A stretch of 64,000 bases of DNA from Thermoleophilaceae bacterium (lineage in GTDB: Bacteria; Actinomycetota; Thermoleophilia; Solirubrobacterales; JACPNS01). The stretch is taken from positions 31,891 to 95,890 of the forward strand of contig JAEMSX010000005.1 of NCBI GenBank assembly GCA_016462645.1, given 5' to 3'. Under the pieces are notes generated by a model. That model did no database searches and was not told the DNA's origin. It was given only the letters and a program-made list of their open reading frames with translations. Made by a program: the position numbers and the translations under genes. This document shows positions 28,654-37,016 of this stretch, piece after piece. Every line of letters starts with the position of its first letter. Within the stretch, counting starts at the first letter, position 1.

Positions 28654-31600
28654 CTAGCGGAGCACCACCGGCATCACGAATGAGTAGGTGCGCAGCGCCT
28701 TGGGCTTGGTTCCGCCCTTGCTGACGACTGCGGCGACGCGGACGAAGACCACGCCGGTGCTGACTTTGTATGACGTCGCAGTGCTGAACAGGCCGTTGCG
28801 CTTGACCGGGCCGGTCGCGATCTTGACCCACGGTCCGTTGCATCCGGTGCGGGCAGTGATCGTCACGGGTGCCTTCGGCATCAACGGCTTGGTCAGCTGG
28901 CCGCTGACGATCAGCTTTCCGTTGCTGTACGTCGCGGTGGAGCTGGCCACGCGACGCGCGAGCTTGGTCCACGGAGTGCTCTCGTCGCCGACCGTGGCGC
29001 GGTAGAGCGTCTTGTTGGAGAGGCGCAGCTTCTTGGCCGGCGCCGAAGCGCTGGCGGAGAAGGATCCGTCTGCCGCCACAACGCCGGTGGCGACAATCTT
29101 TGAGCCGGTCGGCTTGTAGGTCAGCGAGACTGTCTTGCCGACGTAGCTGAGGCGCGCAAATCCGCTGACCTTGACCTTGCCACCCACGACCGCGAGGTTC
29201 GAGATCGCGATGCCCTTGGCGAAGCAGCCGGCCGGGAGGGGGTCGCTGTCATTGGGCGGGGCCACCGAGGAGCCGGCGATCACGAACGTGATCGTGCGCG
29301 TGGTGACGTTCCCGACCGGGTCGGTGAATGTGACGACCAGGGTGTGCGTACCCGGTGCAAGGGTGCCCGTCGGTGTGAAGGGCGAGCTGCACGGAGTCGA
29401 GGGCGAGCCGTCGAGCGAGCATGCGATCGTCGCGGTGCCGTCCGGTGTGGAGATGTTGAACGTCGGGTTGGTCCCGCCACCGCCGCTGCCGGGCACCTCG
29501 GCGACCGATCCACCCGGAGGCGTCGTGTCAACGGTGAATGCGACGGCATCCGAGTCGGCGCTGATGTTGCCGGCTTCGTCGGTTGCGCGGGCGGTCGCGT
29601 TGTGCGGGCCGTCAGTCAGTGTTGTGGAGTTGATCGTCCAAGCGCCGCTGCCGTTGGCGGTCGCGGTTCCGACCGAGTTCCCGTCGACGAAGACCTGAAC
29701 GCTCGAGTTCGGCTCGGCCGTTCCGCTGATCGTCGGCGTGTTGTCGCTCGTGGTGATCCCTGCGGTCGGGACGGTCACAACCGGCTTGGCCGGCGGCGTC
29801 GCGTCGACGGTCCACGTGTAGCTCTGAGCCGGCGACTCGGTGTTGCCATGCGTGTCGGTGGCGCGCACCTCGAACGTGTGCGAGCCGTCGCTCAGCGCCG
29901 GAGAGGCGGTGAACGGGCTGGTGCACGGCGCGAATGCGCCTGCGTCGATGCGGCACTCAAACGTCGATCCGGACTCGTTCGCGGTGAACGTGAAGGTCGG
30001 GGTCGTGTCGTTGTCCAGCGCGCCTGGCTTCGTGCCGATCGTGGTGGTTGGCGCCGTCGTGTCGACCGTGAAGGTCGAGGTCGCGATTGCCACGTTGCCG
30101 GCCAGGTCGGTCGCTTGCACCGAAACGGTGTGCGATCCGTCGGCCAGATTCGGCGTGGTCCACGGGCTCGTGCATGCCACGTAGCTGTCTGAGTCGACTT
30201 TGCACTCGACCGTGTCGAGGTTGTCGTCGGTCGCGGAGAAGTTGACATCGGGCGTCTGCGTTGTGACGGTCGAGCCGTTTACGGGGCTTGAGATCGAGAC
30301 GCTCGGGTTGGTCACGTCGATCGTGACGTCAACCGGGTCAGAAGCTCCGCTCTCGTTTCCGGACGGGTCGGTTGCCTTCGCGGTCAGCGCGTGGTCACCC
30401 TCGGACAGCGGGGTGGTCGGCGTGCAGCTCCAGTCGCCAAGTGCGTCTGCGGTGGTGCTGCAGATCAGCGTCGGTCCGTCGTAGACGTCAACGTCCGCGT
30501 TCGGCTCGGCGGTGCCTGTGACTGTCGGCGTGTCGTCAGCAAGCTGATCGCCGGTCACCGGGCTGTCGATCTCCGGCTGGAGCGGGGCGGTGTTGTCGAT
30601 CGTGATGACACGGACATCGCTGGCGCTCGAGGTGTTGCCGGCCTCGTCCGTGGCCCAGGCCGTGAGCGGGTGCACGCCTTCGGAGAATGTCGGGTCTGGT
30701 GAGAGCGACCAGTTGCCGCTGCCATCAGCAGTCGTGGTTCCGAGCAGTGTCGGGCCGTCATTGACGGTGACCGTGCTGTTCGGCTCCGCGGTTCCGCTGA
30801 CGGTCTGCGTGTTGACAGCGGTCGTGAGGTCCTGGGCTGGTGTCGTGATGCTCGGTGCCGCTGGCGCGGTCAGGTCGACCGTGAGCGTGCGGACGTTTGA
30901 GTCCGGACCTGTGTTTCCGGCCGCGTCGGTCGCCGTCACGTGGAACGGGTGCGCGCTTTCGCTGAGGTCGCTGGACGGAGTGAACGCCCAGTCGCCGGCA
31001 CCGTCTGCTGTCGCCGTTCCGATCTCAGTCGTGTCGTCGTAGACCGTGATCGTGCTGTTCGGCTCTGCGGTGCCGCCGATCGGCGGGCGCACGCTGTTGG
31101 TCGAAGCGTCAGCTGCCGGATCGTTGATGACCGGTGCCGCCGGGGCGGTCAGGTCAACAATGATCGTGCGGATGTTGGAGTCGGCGCTCGTGTTGTCCGC
31201 CGCGTCCGTGGCGGTCACGTGGATCGGGTGCGCGCTTTCGGCGAAATCGCTGGTCGGGGTGAAGGACCAGTTGCCACTGCCGTCCGTGGTCGTCGTGCCG
31301 ATCACGGTCGTGTCGTCGTAGATCGTGATCTCGGTGCCCAGATCGGCGGTGCCGCTGATCGTCGGACGAAGGTTGGTGGTGGAGATATCGGTCGCGGGAC
31401 TGGTGATCACCGGGGCGTCCGGAGCGATCGTGTCGACGGTGAAGGTCACCGTGTCCACAGTCTGCTGCGAGCCGGTTCCATCCGCGCCCAGGACCGAGAC
31501 CGTGTGGAGGCCGTCGCTCAAGGTCGGGGTGGTCCACGCCGAGGTGCAGTTCACCGGCGGGTCGCCGTCCACGCTGCATTGGACGAGCGTGAGGTTGGTG

Positions 31601-34600
31601 TCGGTTGCCGTGAAGACGATGTCCGGCGTGCTGTCGTTGGTCACCGAGCCCGTGGTCGGGCTGGTGATGTTGACGACCGGCGCGATCGTGTCGATCGTGA
31701 TCGTGCGCGAGTCCGAATCCGTGCTCGTGTTGCCGGCCTCGTCGGTTGCGCGCGCGACGATCACGTGCGGTCCCTCCGTGAAGGTCGGGTCCGGCGAGAG
31801 CGACCACGCACCGGTGCCATCCGCCGTCGCGGTGCCGATCAGCGTCACGCCGTCGTAGACATTGACTGTCGAGTCCGCCTCGGCAAGACCACCGATCGAC
31901 GGCGTGGTGTCGGTCGTGATGATGTCCGTTGCCGGGGGGTTGATCGACGGCGGCACGGGGGCGGTCGTGTCGATCGTCCAGATGTAGGTCTCCGGCGTCT
32001 GATCGACGTTGCCGTACTGGTCGATCGCACGCACGCTGAATGTGTGCGTTGCCTCGCTCAGGCCGCTGTAGCTCTGCGGCGAGCTGCAGGGGGCGATCGG
32101 TCCGCCGTCAATCGAGCACTCGAACGTGCTCGGGCTCTCGCTCGAGGTGAACGAGAAGCTCGCGCCGGTGCTGCTTGTGACGCTCGGCGGGTTGTCCGTG
32201 ATCGATGTCACCGGCGAGGTGGCGTCAACGTTGAAGTTGCGCACTTCGGGACTGCTGTTGCTGACGCCGTCAGTCGCCACGACGGTGACGCTGTGAGCGC
32301 CGTCGCTGAGACCCGTGAAGACGAACGGGCTGCCGCAGCTCACTGCCGGGTCGGAATCGATCTGGCAGGTGTACGTGATCGGGCCGGTGGCGTCCGTGGC
32401 CGAGAAGGTCACGTTGCCGTTCGGTCCGACGGTCTCGAGATCGGTCGGGGCCGTGATGCTCAGCGACGGACCCGCGGTGTCGATTGACCACGTGCGGGTC
32501 ACGGTCGGCGAGTTCTGCGACCCGTTGACCGCGTAGACGGAGAACGTGTGCGATCCGTCTGCGAGCGGACCGGTCGTGAACGGCGAGGTGCACGGGGCGA
32601 AGCCGCCGCCGTCGACGTCGCATTCGAATGTCGTGCCGGAGAGAATCGTCGCGGTGAAGCTCAGCGAGTTGTCGCTGGTTGCGACGGTGCCGAGCGGGCC
32701 GGCCGTGATCCCGGCGGTGAACAGCGAGCTGTCGACCGTCCAGTTGATCGTCGTGGATGCTCCCGCGTTGCCGAGCGCGTCGACCGCGTAGACCTCGTAG
32801 GAGTGCGGTCCGTCGCTCAGGCCACTGAGGCTCTCCGGGTCGGTGCAGGCGCTTGCGGGCGCTCCGTCGAGGCTGCACATGTACGTGACAGGGCTCTCGG
32901 AGTCGTTGAAGTTGATCGTCGCGCTCGTGCTGCCCACGGTGCCAGTGGGGCCGCTCACGCTCGGGGCCGGCGGACCGACCGTGTCAACGCTCCATGAGCG
33001 GGTGGATTCGGAGCTGACGTTGCCACCGGCGTCCGTCTGGCGAACGTGGAACGTGTGGGCCCCCTGGTCGAGTCCGGTGTAGGTCTCGGGGCTCGAGCAT
33101 GCGACCCAGTTGATCGGCGAATCGATGTAACACTCGAACGTCGCGCCGACTTCGCCGGTGAACTCGAATGCCGCTGTTGTGCTGGCGACGGGTGCGGACG
33201 GTCCGCTTGTGATCACGGGCGCGGCCGGAGCGACTGTGTCCACGGTGAACGTGTTCGTCGTGCTTGAACCGACATTGCCTGCGAGGTCGGTGTGCGTGAC
33301 CTGAACCGTGTGCGAGCCCTCGCCGAGCGCGGCGGGCGAGTATCCCGACGTGCAGACGACCGGCGCGCCACCATCGATGATGCACTCGGACGCCGGGGAC
33401 GGATTCGAGTCGCTGACAGTGAATGTGATGACCGGTGTGGTCGTGTTGATCGTGCTGCCGTCGGCCGGCGTGGTGCCGGCGACTGGCGTCGTCAGGGTCA
33501 CCGTCGGCGCCGACGTGTCGATCGTGATCGTCCGCGTTCCCGAGTCCGGACTGACGTTGCCTGCGGGGTCGGTTGCGCGTGCGACGAGCGCGTGCGCGCC
33601 GACGCTGAGGGTCGGGTCGGGCGAGAGCGACCAGTTGCCGCTGCCATCAGCGACGGCGGTGCCGATCAGGGTCACGCCCTCGTAGACGTTGACTGTCGAG
33701 CCGATCTCTGCGAGGCCGCCGATCGCCGGCGTGGTGTCGCTGGTGACGACGTCGCTTCCCGGGGTGGAGATCGTCGGCGCAATCGGCGCCGTGGTGTCGA
33801 TCGTCCAGGTGTAGCTGGCGGGCGTGAGGTCGATGTTGCCGTACTGGTCGGTTGCGCGCACCTGGAATGTGTGCGAGCCCTCGCTGAGGCCGACGTACGA
33901 CTTGGGCGACGTGCAGGACCCGATCGGATCACTGTCGATCACGCACTCGAAGGTGCTTGATCCCTCGGTCGCCGTGAAGCTGAAAGTTCCGGTCGTCGAG
34001 TTGGTGACGGAGGCCGGGTTGGACGTGATGTTCGTGTTCGGCGGAGTGTCGTCAACGGTGAACGTACGCACGGCTGCCGCAGAGTTTCCGGCCGCGTCGA
34101 TGGCAGTGACGGTGAGGCTGTGTCCACCGGATGCCAGCGGCCCGTACGCATACGGACTCGTGCAACTGACCGCCGGCGTCGCGTCGATCTGGCAGGTCGT
34201 GGTGACCGGGCCGACGGCGTCCGTGGCGGTGAAGGCGAAGTTCCCATTCGGTCCGACAGTGAGTCCGTCGGATGCAGGCGACGTGACCGAGACCGACGGG
34301 GCGGTCGTGTCAATGGTCAGGCTGCGTGACGGAGCTGACTGCGGGCTGGTGTTGCCGGCGTCGTCGACCGATTCTGCGTAGACGCTGTGGGTGCCGACGG
34401 CGACGGTGCCGAGGTCCATCGTCCAATTGCCGCTTCCGTCCGAGAACGTGATCGAGTTGAGCACGCCGTCGACATAGATGTAGACCCAGTTGTCGGGCTC
34501 AGCCAGTCCGCTGAACGTCGGTGTCTGGTCGTTCGTGGTGAACGGAGAGACGGGAGAGTTGATCGACGGGGCCACCGGCGCTGTGGTGTCGATCGTGAAA

Positions 34601-36807
34601 GTGTTGGTTGCGCTGGTGCCGACGTTTCCTGCGAGGTCCGTGTGCTGAATCGTCAGGTTGTGGGATCCCTCCGCCAGAGCGGACAACGACGATCCGCTGG
34701 TGCAGGCAAACGGCGAGCCTCCGTCGACGATGCAGGCCGAGGTGCCGGGGTTTGTTTCGGTCACACTGAAGGCGATTGCGGGCGTTGTGTCGTTGGTGAC
34801 GCTGCCATTTGCGGGAGTCGTCAGGACGACGGTCGGGGAAGTCGTGTCAATCACGATGGTCTTGGTGCCGGAGTCGGCGCTGACGTTGTTCGCCGCGTCC
34901 GTTGAAGTTGCGTGGATCGTGTGGGAGCCAGTCGCGAGCAGGCTGGTCGAGAGACTCCAGTTGCCGCTCCCGTCCGCGGTCGTCGTTCCGATCAGCGTTC
35001 CTGTCCCTGCGCCGTCATAGACCTTCACCGTGCTGTTGGCCTCGGCGGTTCCGGACACGAGCGGTGTCGTGTCTGAGGTGTAAGAGGTCGCGGCCGCCGG
35101 AGACGTGATTGTCGGCGCGGACGGGGCAACCGTGTCGATCGTGAAGCTCACCGCGGAGGACGCGTCGCCGGTCATCGAATCCAGCACCGGTATTGCGTAG
35201 ACGCTGTGCGATCCGCTGCCGAGCGCACTGCCCGGTGTGTAGCTCCAGTTTCCGGATCCGTCAGCAACCACGGAGCCGGACAGAACGCCGTCGAAGTAGA
35301 CCGACTGGGTGGCCCCTGCGGTGCCGGTGCCGGTGATGGTCGGGGTTGTGTCGGATGTCGAGCTACCGCCGGTGGGTGACGTGATCGTCGCGACCGGCTT
35401 GACAAGCGCGGACGGCTGCGCGGTCGTCTGGCCAACATTGCCGGGTGAGTTGTTCACCGTCGGAGTCGCTCCGTCAGCGGCGCCCGAGGGGTTGGTGCCG
35501 GCGACCCCGGAGACCAAGCTTGGAGTACAGCCGATCGACGCGCCCTGAATCAGGGCGTAACCGCCCGCTCCGCCGCCGCCGGGAGAACCATCGCCGCCGA
35601 GTCCGCTGGCCGGCGTAGAACCGCCGTTTCCACCGGCGACCGACATCGTCGAGCAGTTGAGCGCCCCGGTGAAGCGTGCATAGACGACGCCTCCCGCGCC
35701 GCCGCCGCCTGCCGAGGCCTGGCGGTTGGTCGAATTGGCGCCGTTGGCGCCTGCGGCCGTGATCGTTCCCGTGCCGGCGAGCGATGCGCCGCGGATGAAG
35801 ACGACGCCTCCACTCGCGCCACCTGCGCCGTTTGCACCGCTGTTGTCGTCGCCGCTTCCGCCGCCACCGCCGAATGCGAAGTGGTTGTACGGGGAGTAAG
35901 TCAAGGGCGCGCCGCCGTAGCCGCCAAATGGGCGGTTTCCGTCGCTGGTGTTTCCGCCTTTGCCGCCAGTGCCAGCACTACCGCCACCGGCACCGCCACC
36001 TTCGGCGCAGTCTCCGCCACCAGCACCATTGGCCTTGTTTCCCGCACCGACTCCGTTGCTCGTGTCGCCTCCAGCGGTATCGAAATAGGCGGGGACGATG
36101 CCTTCACCCTTTCGGTTGTTGTTGCCCTGGACCAGCTGGGTGCAGCCCGTCGCGGTTGTGTTTCGGACCGTGCCGCCGCGAAAACCGATGCCGGCGGCGG
36201 TGAGCGTTCCGTTCACGGTGATCGCCCCGGTGGCAAGGAATCCGACGAAGCCGCCGCTGGCACCGTTCCAGGCGGGTCCGTTCACCGTGTTTCCGACGCC
36301 GATCGTGGCTGTCGTGAACTCGGGGATCGAAACGATCTGTGCGCCCGAGGCGGTGTATGAGTGAATCAGTGGGGAGTCGAAGCTGACCGTCGATCCGGCC
36401 ACACCGGAGACGCGCGCGAGCTCCCAGTCGCCGACGCTGTTGCTCGTCAGGTCGATTGCGGTCGGACTCCCGTCGGTCGCAGTTCCGGTGAAACCGGTTG
36501 ATTGGATGACGAGCACGAGGCGGTTGGTGGAGATGCTCGCCACGCTCGAATAGCTGCCAGTGCGCTCGGTCCCAATCGTGACGCTCGTTGCACCGGCAGA
36601 CGCCGCAGCGGTGATCGGAGCGACGTGGTTGAGTGTCGTCGTCCCCGCGGAGGCGGTGAAGCCCGCAGCTGTGCCGTTGCCGAGATGAAATGAATCAGCC
36701 TGCGCGTTTGCCGACGAGGCTTGCAATAGCGCGAATCCGGCCACGACGAGCGCGACGAATATGGCGTTGATCAAGGCGTGCTTGCTACGAGCAGGGACGA
36801 ACGACAT
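28654..36807 (-). CDS. Giant secreted Ig-like repeat protein 1 (2717 residues)
   Basis: The protein starts with a signal peptide (about residues 1-36: SKHALINAIFVALVVAGFALLQ, ending SSANA). A glycine-rich domain of about 400 residues follows (runs such as GGGGGSGDDNSGANG and GGNGGSTPASGLGGDG). The bulk, about residues 470-2500, is tandem Ig-like modules of two kinds: one with a C-x9-C hairpin (CVIDSDPIGSC type, closing SEGSHTFQVRATD) and one with STVNVYDG ... GTATADGSG ... SLSPDP, like Big/adhesin domains. Modules join through DTTAPxAPxI linkers. The last 200 residues are a basic domain (VKVSGFARLSYVGKTVSL). No LPXTG motif or terminal membrane anchor is present, so attachment is unknown. It is probably a cell-surface adhesin or matrix protein. 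A four-module block is duplicated (31380-32485 versus 33185-34313). Confidence 0.85.
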   Translation of the reverse strand: MSFVPARSKHALINAIFVALVVAGFALLQASSANAQADSFHLGNGTAAGFTASAGTTTLNHVAPITAAASAGATSVTIGTERTGSYSSVASISTNRLVLVIQSTGFTGTATDGSPTAIDLTSNSVGDWELARVSGVAGSTVSFDSPLIHSYTASGAQIVSIPEFTTATIGVGNTVNGPAWNGASGGFVGFLATGAITVNGTLTAAGIGFRGGTVRNTTATGCTQLVQGNNNRKGEGIVPAYFDTAGGDTSNGVGAGNKANGAGGGDCAEGGGAGGGSAGTGGKGGNTSDGNRPFGGYGGAPLTYSPYNHFAFGGGGGSGDDNSGANGAGGASGGVVFIRGASLAGTGTITAAGANGANSTNRQASAGGGGAGGVVYARFTGALNCSTMSVAGGNGGSTPASGLGGDGSPGGGGAGGYALIQGASIGCTPSLVSGVAGTNPSGAADGATPTVNNSPGNVGQTTAQPSALVKPVATITSPTGGSSTSDTTPTITGTGTAGATQSVYFDGVLSGSVVADGSGNWSYTPGSALGSGSHSVYAIPVLDSMTGDASSAVSFTIDTVAPSAPTITSPAAATSYTSDTTPLVSGTAEANSTVKVYDGAGTGTLIGTTTADGSGNWSLSTSLLATGSHTIHATSTDAANNVSADSGTKTIVIDTTSPTVVLTTPANGSVTNDTTPAIAFSVTETNPGTSACIVDGGSPFACTSGSSLSALAEGSHNLTIQHTDLAGNVGTSATNTFTIDTTAPVAPSINSPVSPFTTNDQTPTFSGLAEPDNWVYIYVDGVLNSITFSDGSGNWTMDLGTVAVGTHSVYAESVDDAGNTSPQSAPSRSLTIDTTAPSVSVTSPASDGLTVGPNGNFAFTATDAVGPVTTTCQIDATPAVSCTSPYAYGPLASGGHSLTVTAIDAAGNSAAAVRTFTVDDTPPNTNITSNPASVTNSTTGTFSFTATEGSSTFECVIDSDPIGSCTSPKSYVGLSEGSHTFQVRATDQYGNIDLTPASYTWTIDTTAPIAPTISTPGSDVVTSDTTPAIGGLAEIGSTVNVYEGVTLIGTAVADGSGNWSLSPDPTLSVGAHALVARATDPAGNVSPDSGTRTITIDTSAPTVTLTTPVAGTTPADGSTINTTTPVITFTVSDSNPSPASECIIDGGAPVVCTSGYSPAALGEGSHTVQVTHTDLAGNVGSSTTNTFTVDTVAPAAPVITSGPSAPVASTTAAFEFTGEVGATFECYIDSPINWVACSSPETYTGLDQGAHTFHVRQTDAGGNVSSESTRSWSVDTVGPPAPSVSGPTGTVGSTSATINFNDSESPVTYMCSLDGAPASACTDPESLSGLSDGPHSYEVYAVDALGNAGASTTINWTVDSSLFTAGITAGPLGTVATSDNSLSFTATILSGTTFECDVDGGGFAPCTSPFTTGPLADGSHTFSVYAVNGSQNSPTVTRTWSIDTAGPSLSITAPTDLETVGPNGNVTFSATDATGPITYTCQIDSDPAVSCGSPFVFTGLSDGAHSVTVVATDGVSNSSPEVRNFNVDATSPVTSITDNPPSVTSSTGASFSFTSSESPSTFECSIDGGPIAPCSSPQSYSGLSEATHTFSVRAIDQYGNVDQTPETYIWTIDTTAPVPPSINPPATDIITTDTTPSIGGLAEADSTVNVYDGVTLIGTATADGTGAWSLSPDPTFTEGPHVIVARATDEAGNTSTDSDSRTITIDTIAPVVNITSPTTGSVTNDSTPDIVFTATDTNLTLVQCSVDGDPPVNCTSAWTTPTLSDGLHTVSVLGADGTGSQQTVDTVTFTVDTIAPDAPVITSPATDISTTNLRPTISGTADLGTEITIYDDTTVIGTTTTDGSGNWSFTPTSDFAESAHPIHVTATDAADNTSADSNIRTIIVDLTAPAAPVINDPAADASTNSVRPPIGGTAEPNSTITVYDDTTEIGTATADGAGDWAFTPSSDLSESAHPFHVTATDAAGNTGPDSNVRTLTVDLTAPAAPSITTPAQDLTTAVNTQTVSGTAEPNSTVTVNDGPTLLGTTTADGSGNWSLSPDPTFSEGVHPLTAWATDEAGNTSSASDVRVITIDNTAPLQPEIDSPVTGDQLADDTPTVTGTAEPNADVDVYDGPTLICSTTADALGDWSCTPTTPLSEGDHALTAKATDPSGNESGASDPVDVTIDVTNPSVSISSPVNGSTVTTQTPDVNFSATDDNLDTVECKVDSDSYVACTSPWTTPNLADGSHTVSVQATDLAGNVAIATSTFTVDTTAPTTTIGTKPGALDNDTTPTFTFTANESGSTFECRIDAGAFAPCTSPFTASPALSDGSHTFEVRATDTHGNTESPAQSYTWTVDATPPAKPVVTVPTAGITTSDNTPTISGTAEPNSSVQVFVDGNSVGTATANGSGAWTINSTTLTDGPHNATARATDEAGNISADSDAVAFTVDTTPPGGSVAEVPGSGGGGTNPTFNISTPDGTATIACSLDGSPSTPCSSPFTPTGTLAPGTHTLVVTFTDPVGNVTTRTITFVIAGSSVAPPNDSDPLPAGCFAKGIAISNLAVVGGKVKVSGFARLSYVGKTVSLTYKPTGSKIVATGVVAADGSFSASASAPAKKLRLSNKTLYRATVGDESTPWTKLARRVASSTATYSNGKLIVSGQLTKPLMPKAPVTITARTGCNGPWVKIATGPVKRNGLFSTATSYKVSTGVVFVRVAAVVSKGGTKPKALRTYSFVMPVVLR

Positions 36808-37016
36808 TGGAGGGGATTCCTCTTCCTTAGCTGTGGTGTCTGTCTACTGGCCGCGCAACGCGATTTCAGCGGTGCGGTCTGCCGGCCTATATGGCGTACA
36901 CCTAAGTACGCCATCTTCTACCAATCGGTAACCCGTCGAGAAAACTGAAGTAGTTCCCCCCGGGTGAATTTCGCCCGCAAGTGGACGAATGTTCTAGTGC
37001 GCAGACCCTAGGGGGC
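36808..37016 (-). promoter_or_regulatory. Upstream region of giant gene 1: shared motif and two-hairpin leader
   Basis: On the minus strand, GGGGAACTACTTCAG (plus 36945-36959) is followed by GTTACCGATTGG. The same arrangement precedes giant gene 2. GGAAC resembles an ECF-sigma -35. The predicted leader has a perfect 9-bp hairpin (ATGGCGTAC, 36891-36899, with GTACGCCAT, 36906-36914), then after three bases a longer stem (GGCCG 36849-36853 with CGGCC 36883-36887; inner CGCA/TGCG) that contains GCAGACC, then a purine-rich ribosome-binding region (AAGGAAGAGGA). The hairpins are drawn by eye. Confidence 0.5.

Noticed and set aside
28654..36807. PE_PGRS-like protein because of glycine-rich segments
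   Set aside because: There is no PE domain, the glycine-rich part is limited to the N-terminal region, and the bulk is Ig-like modules after a Sec signal peptide.
36920..36960. Possible cyclic di-GMP-I (GEMM) riboswitch, because GTTACCGATTGG and TACCGATGG resemble the end of known examples
   Set aside because: The conserved core ACGCAAAGCC and the GCAAACC segment are missing from both upstream regions, so the likeness is limited to a few bases.
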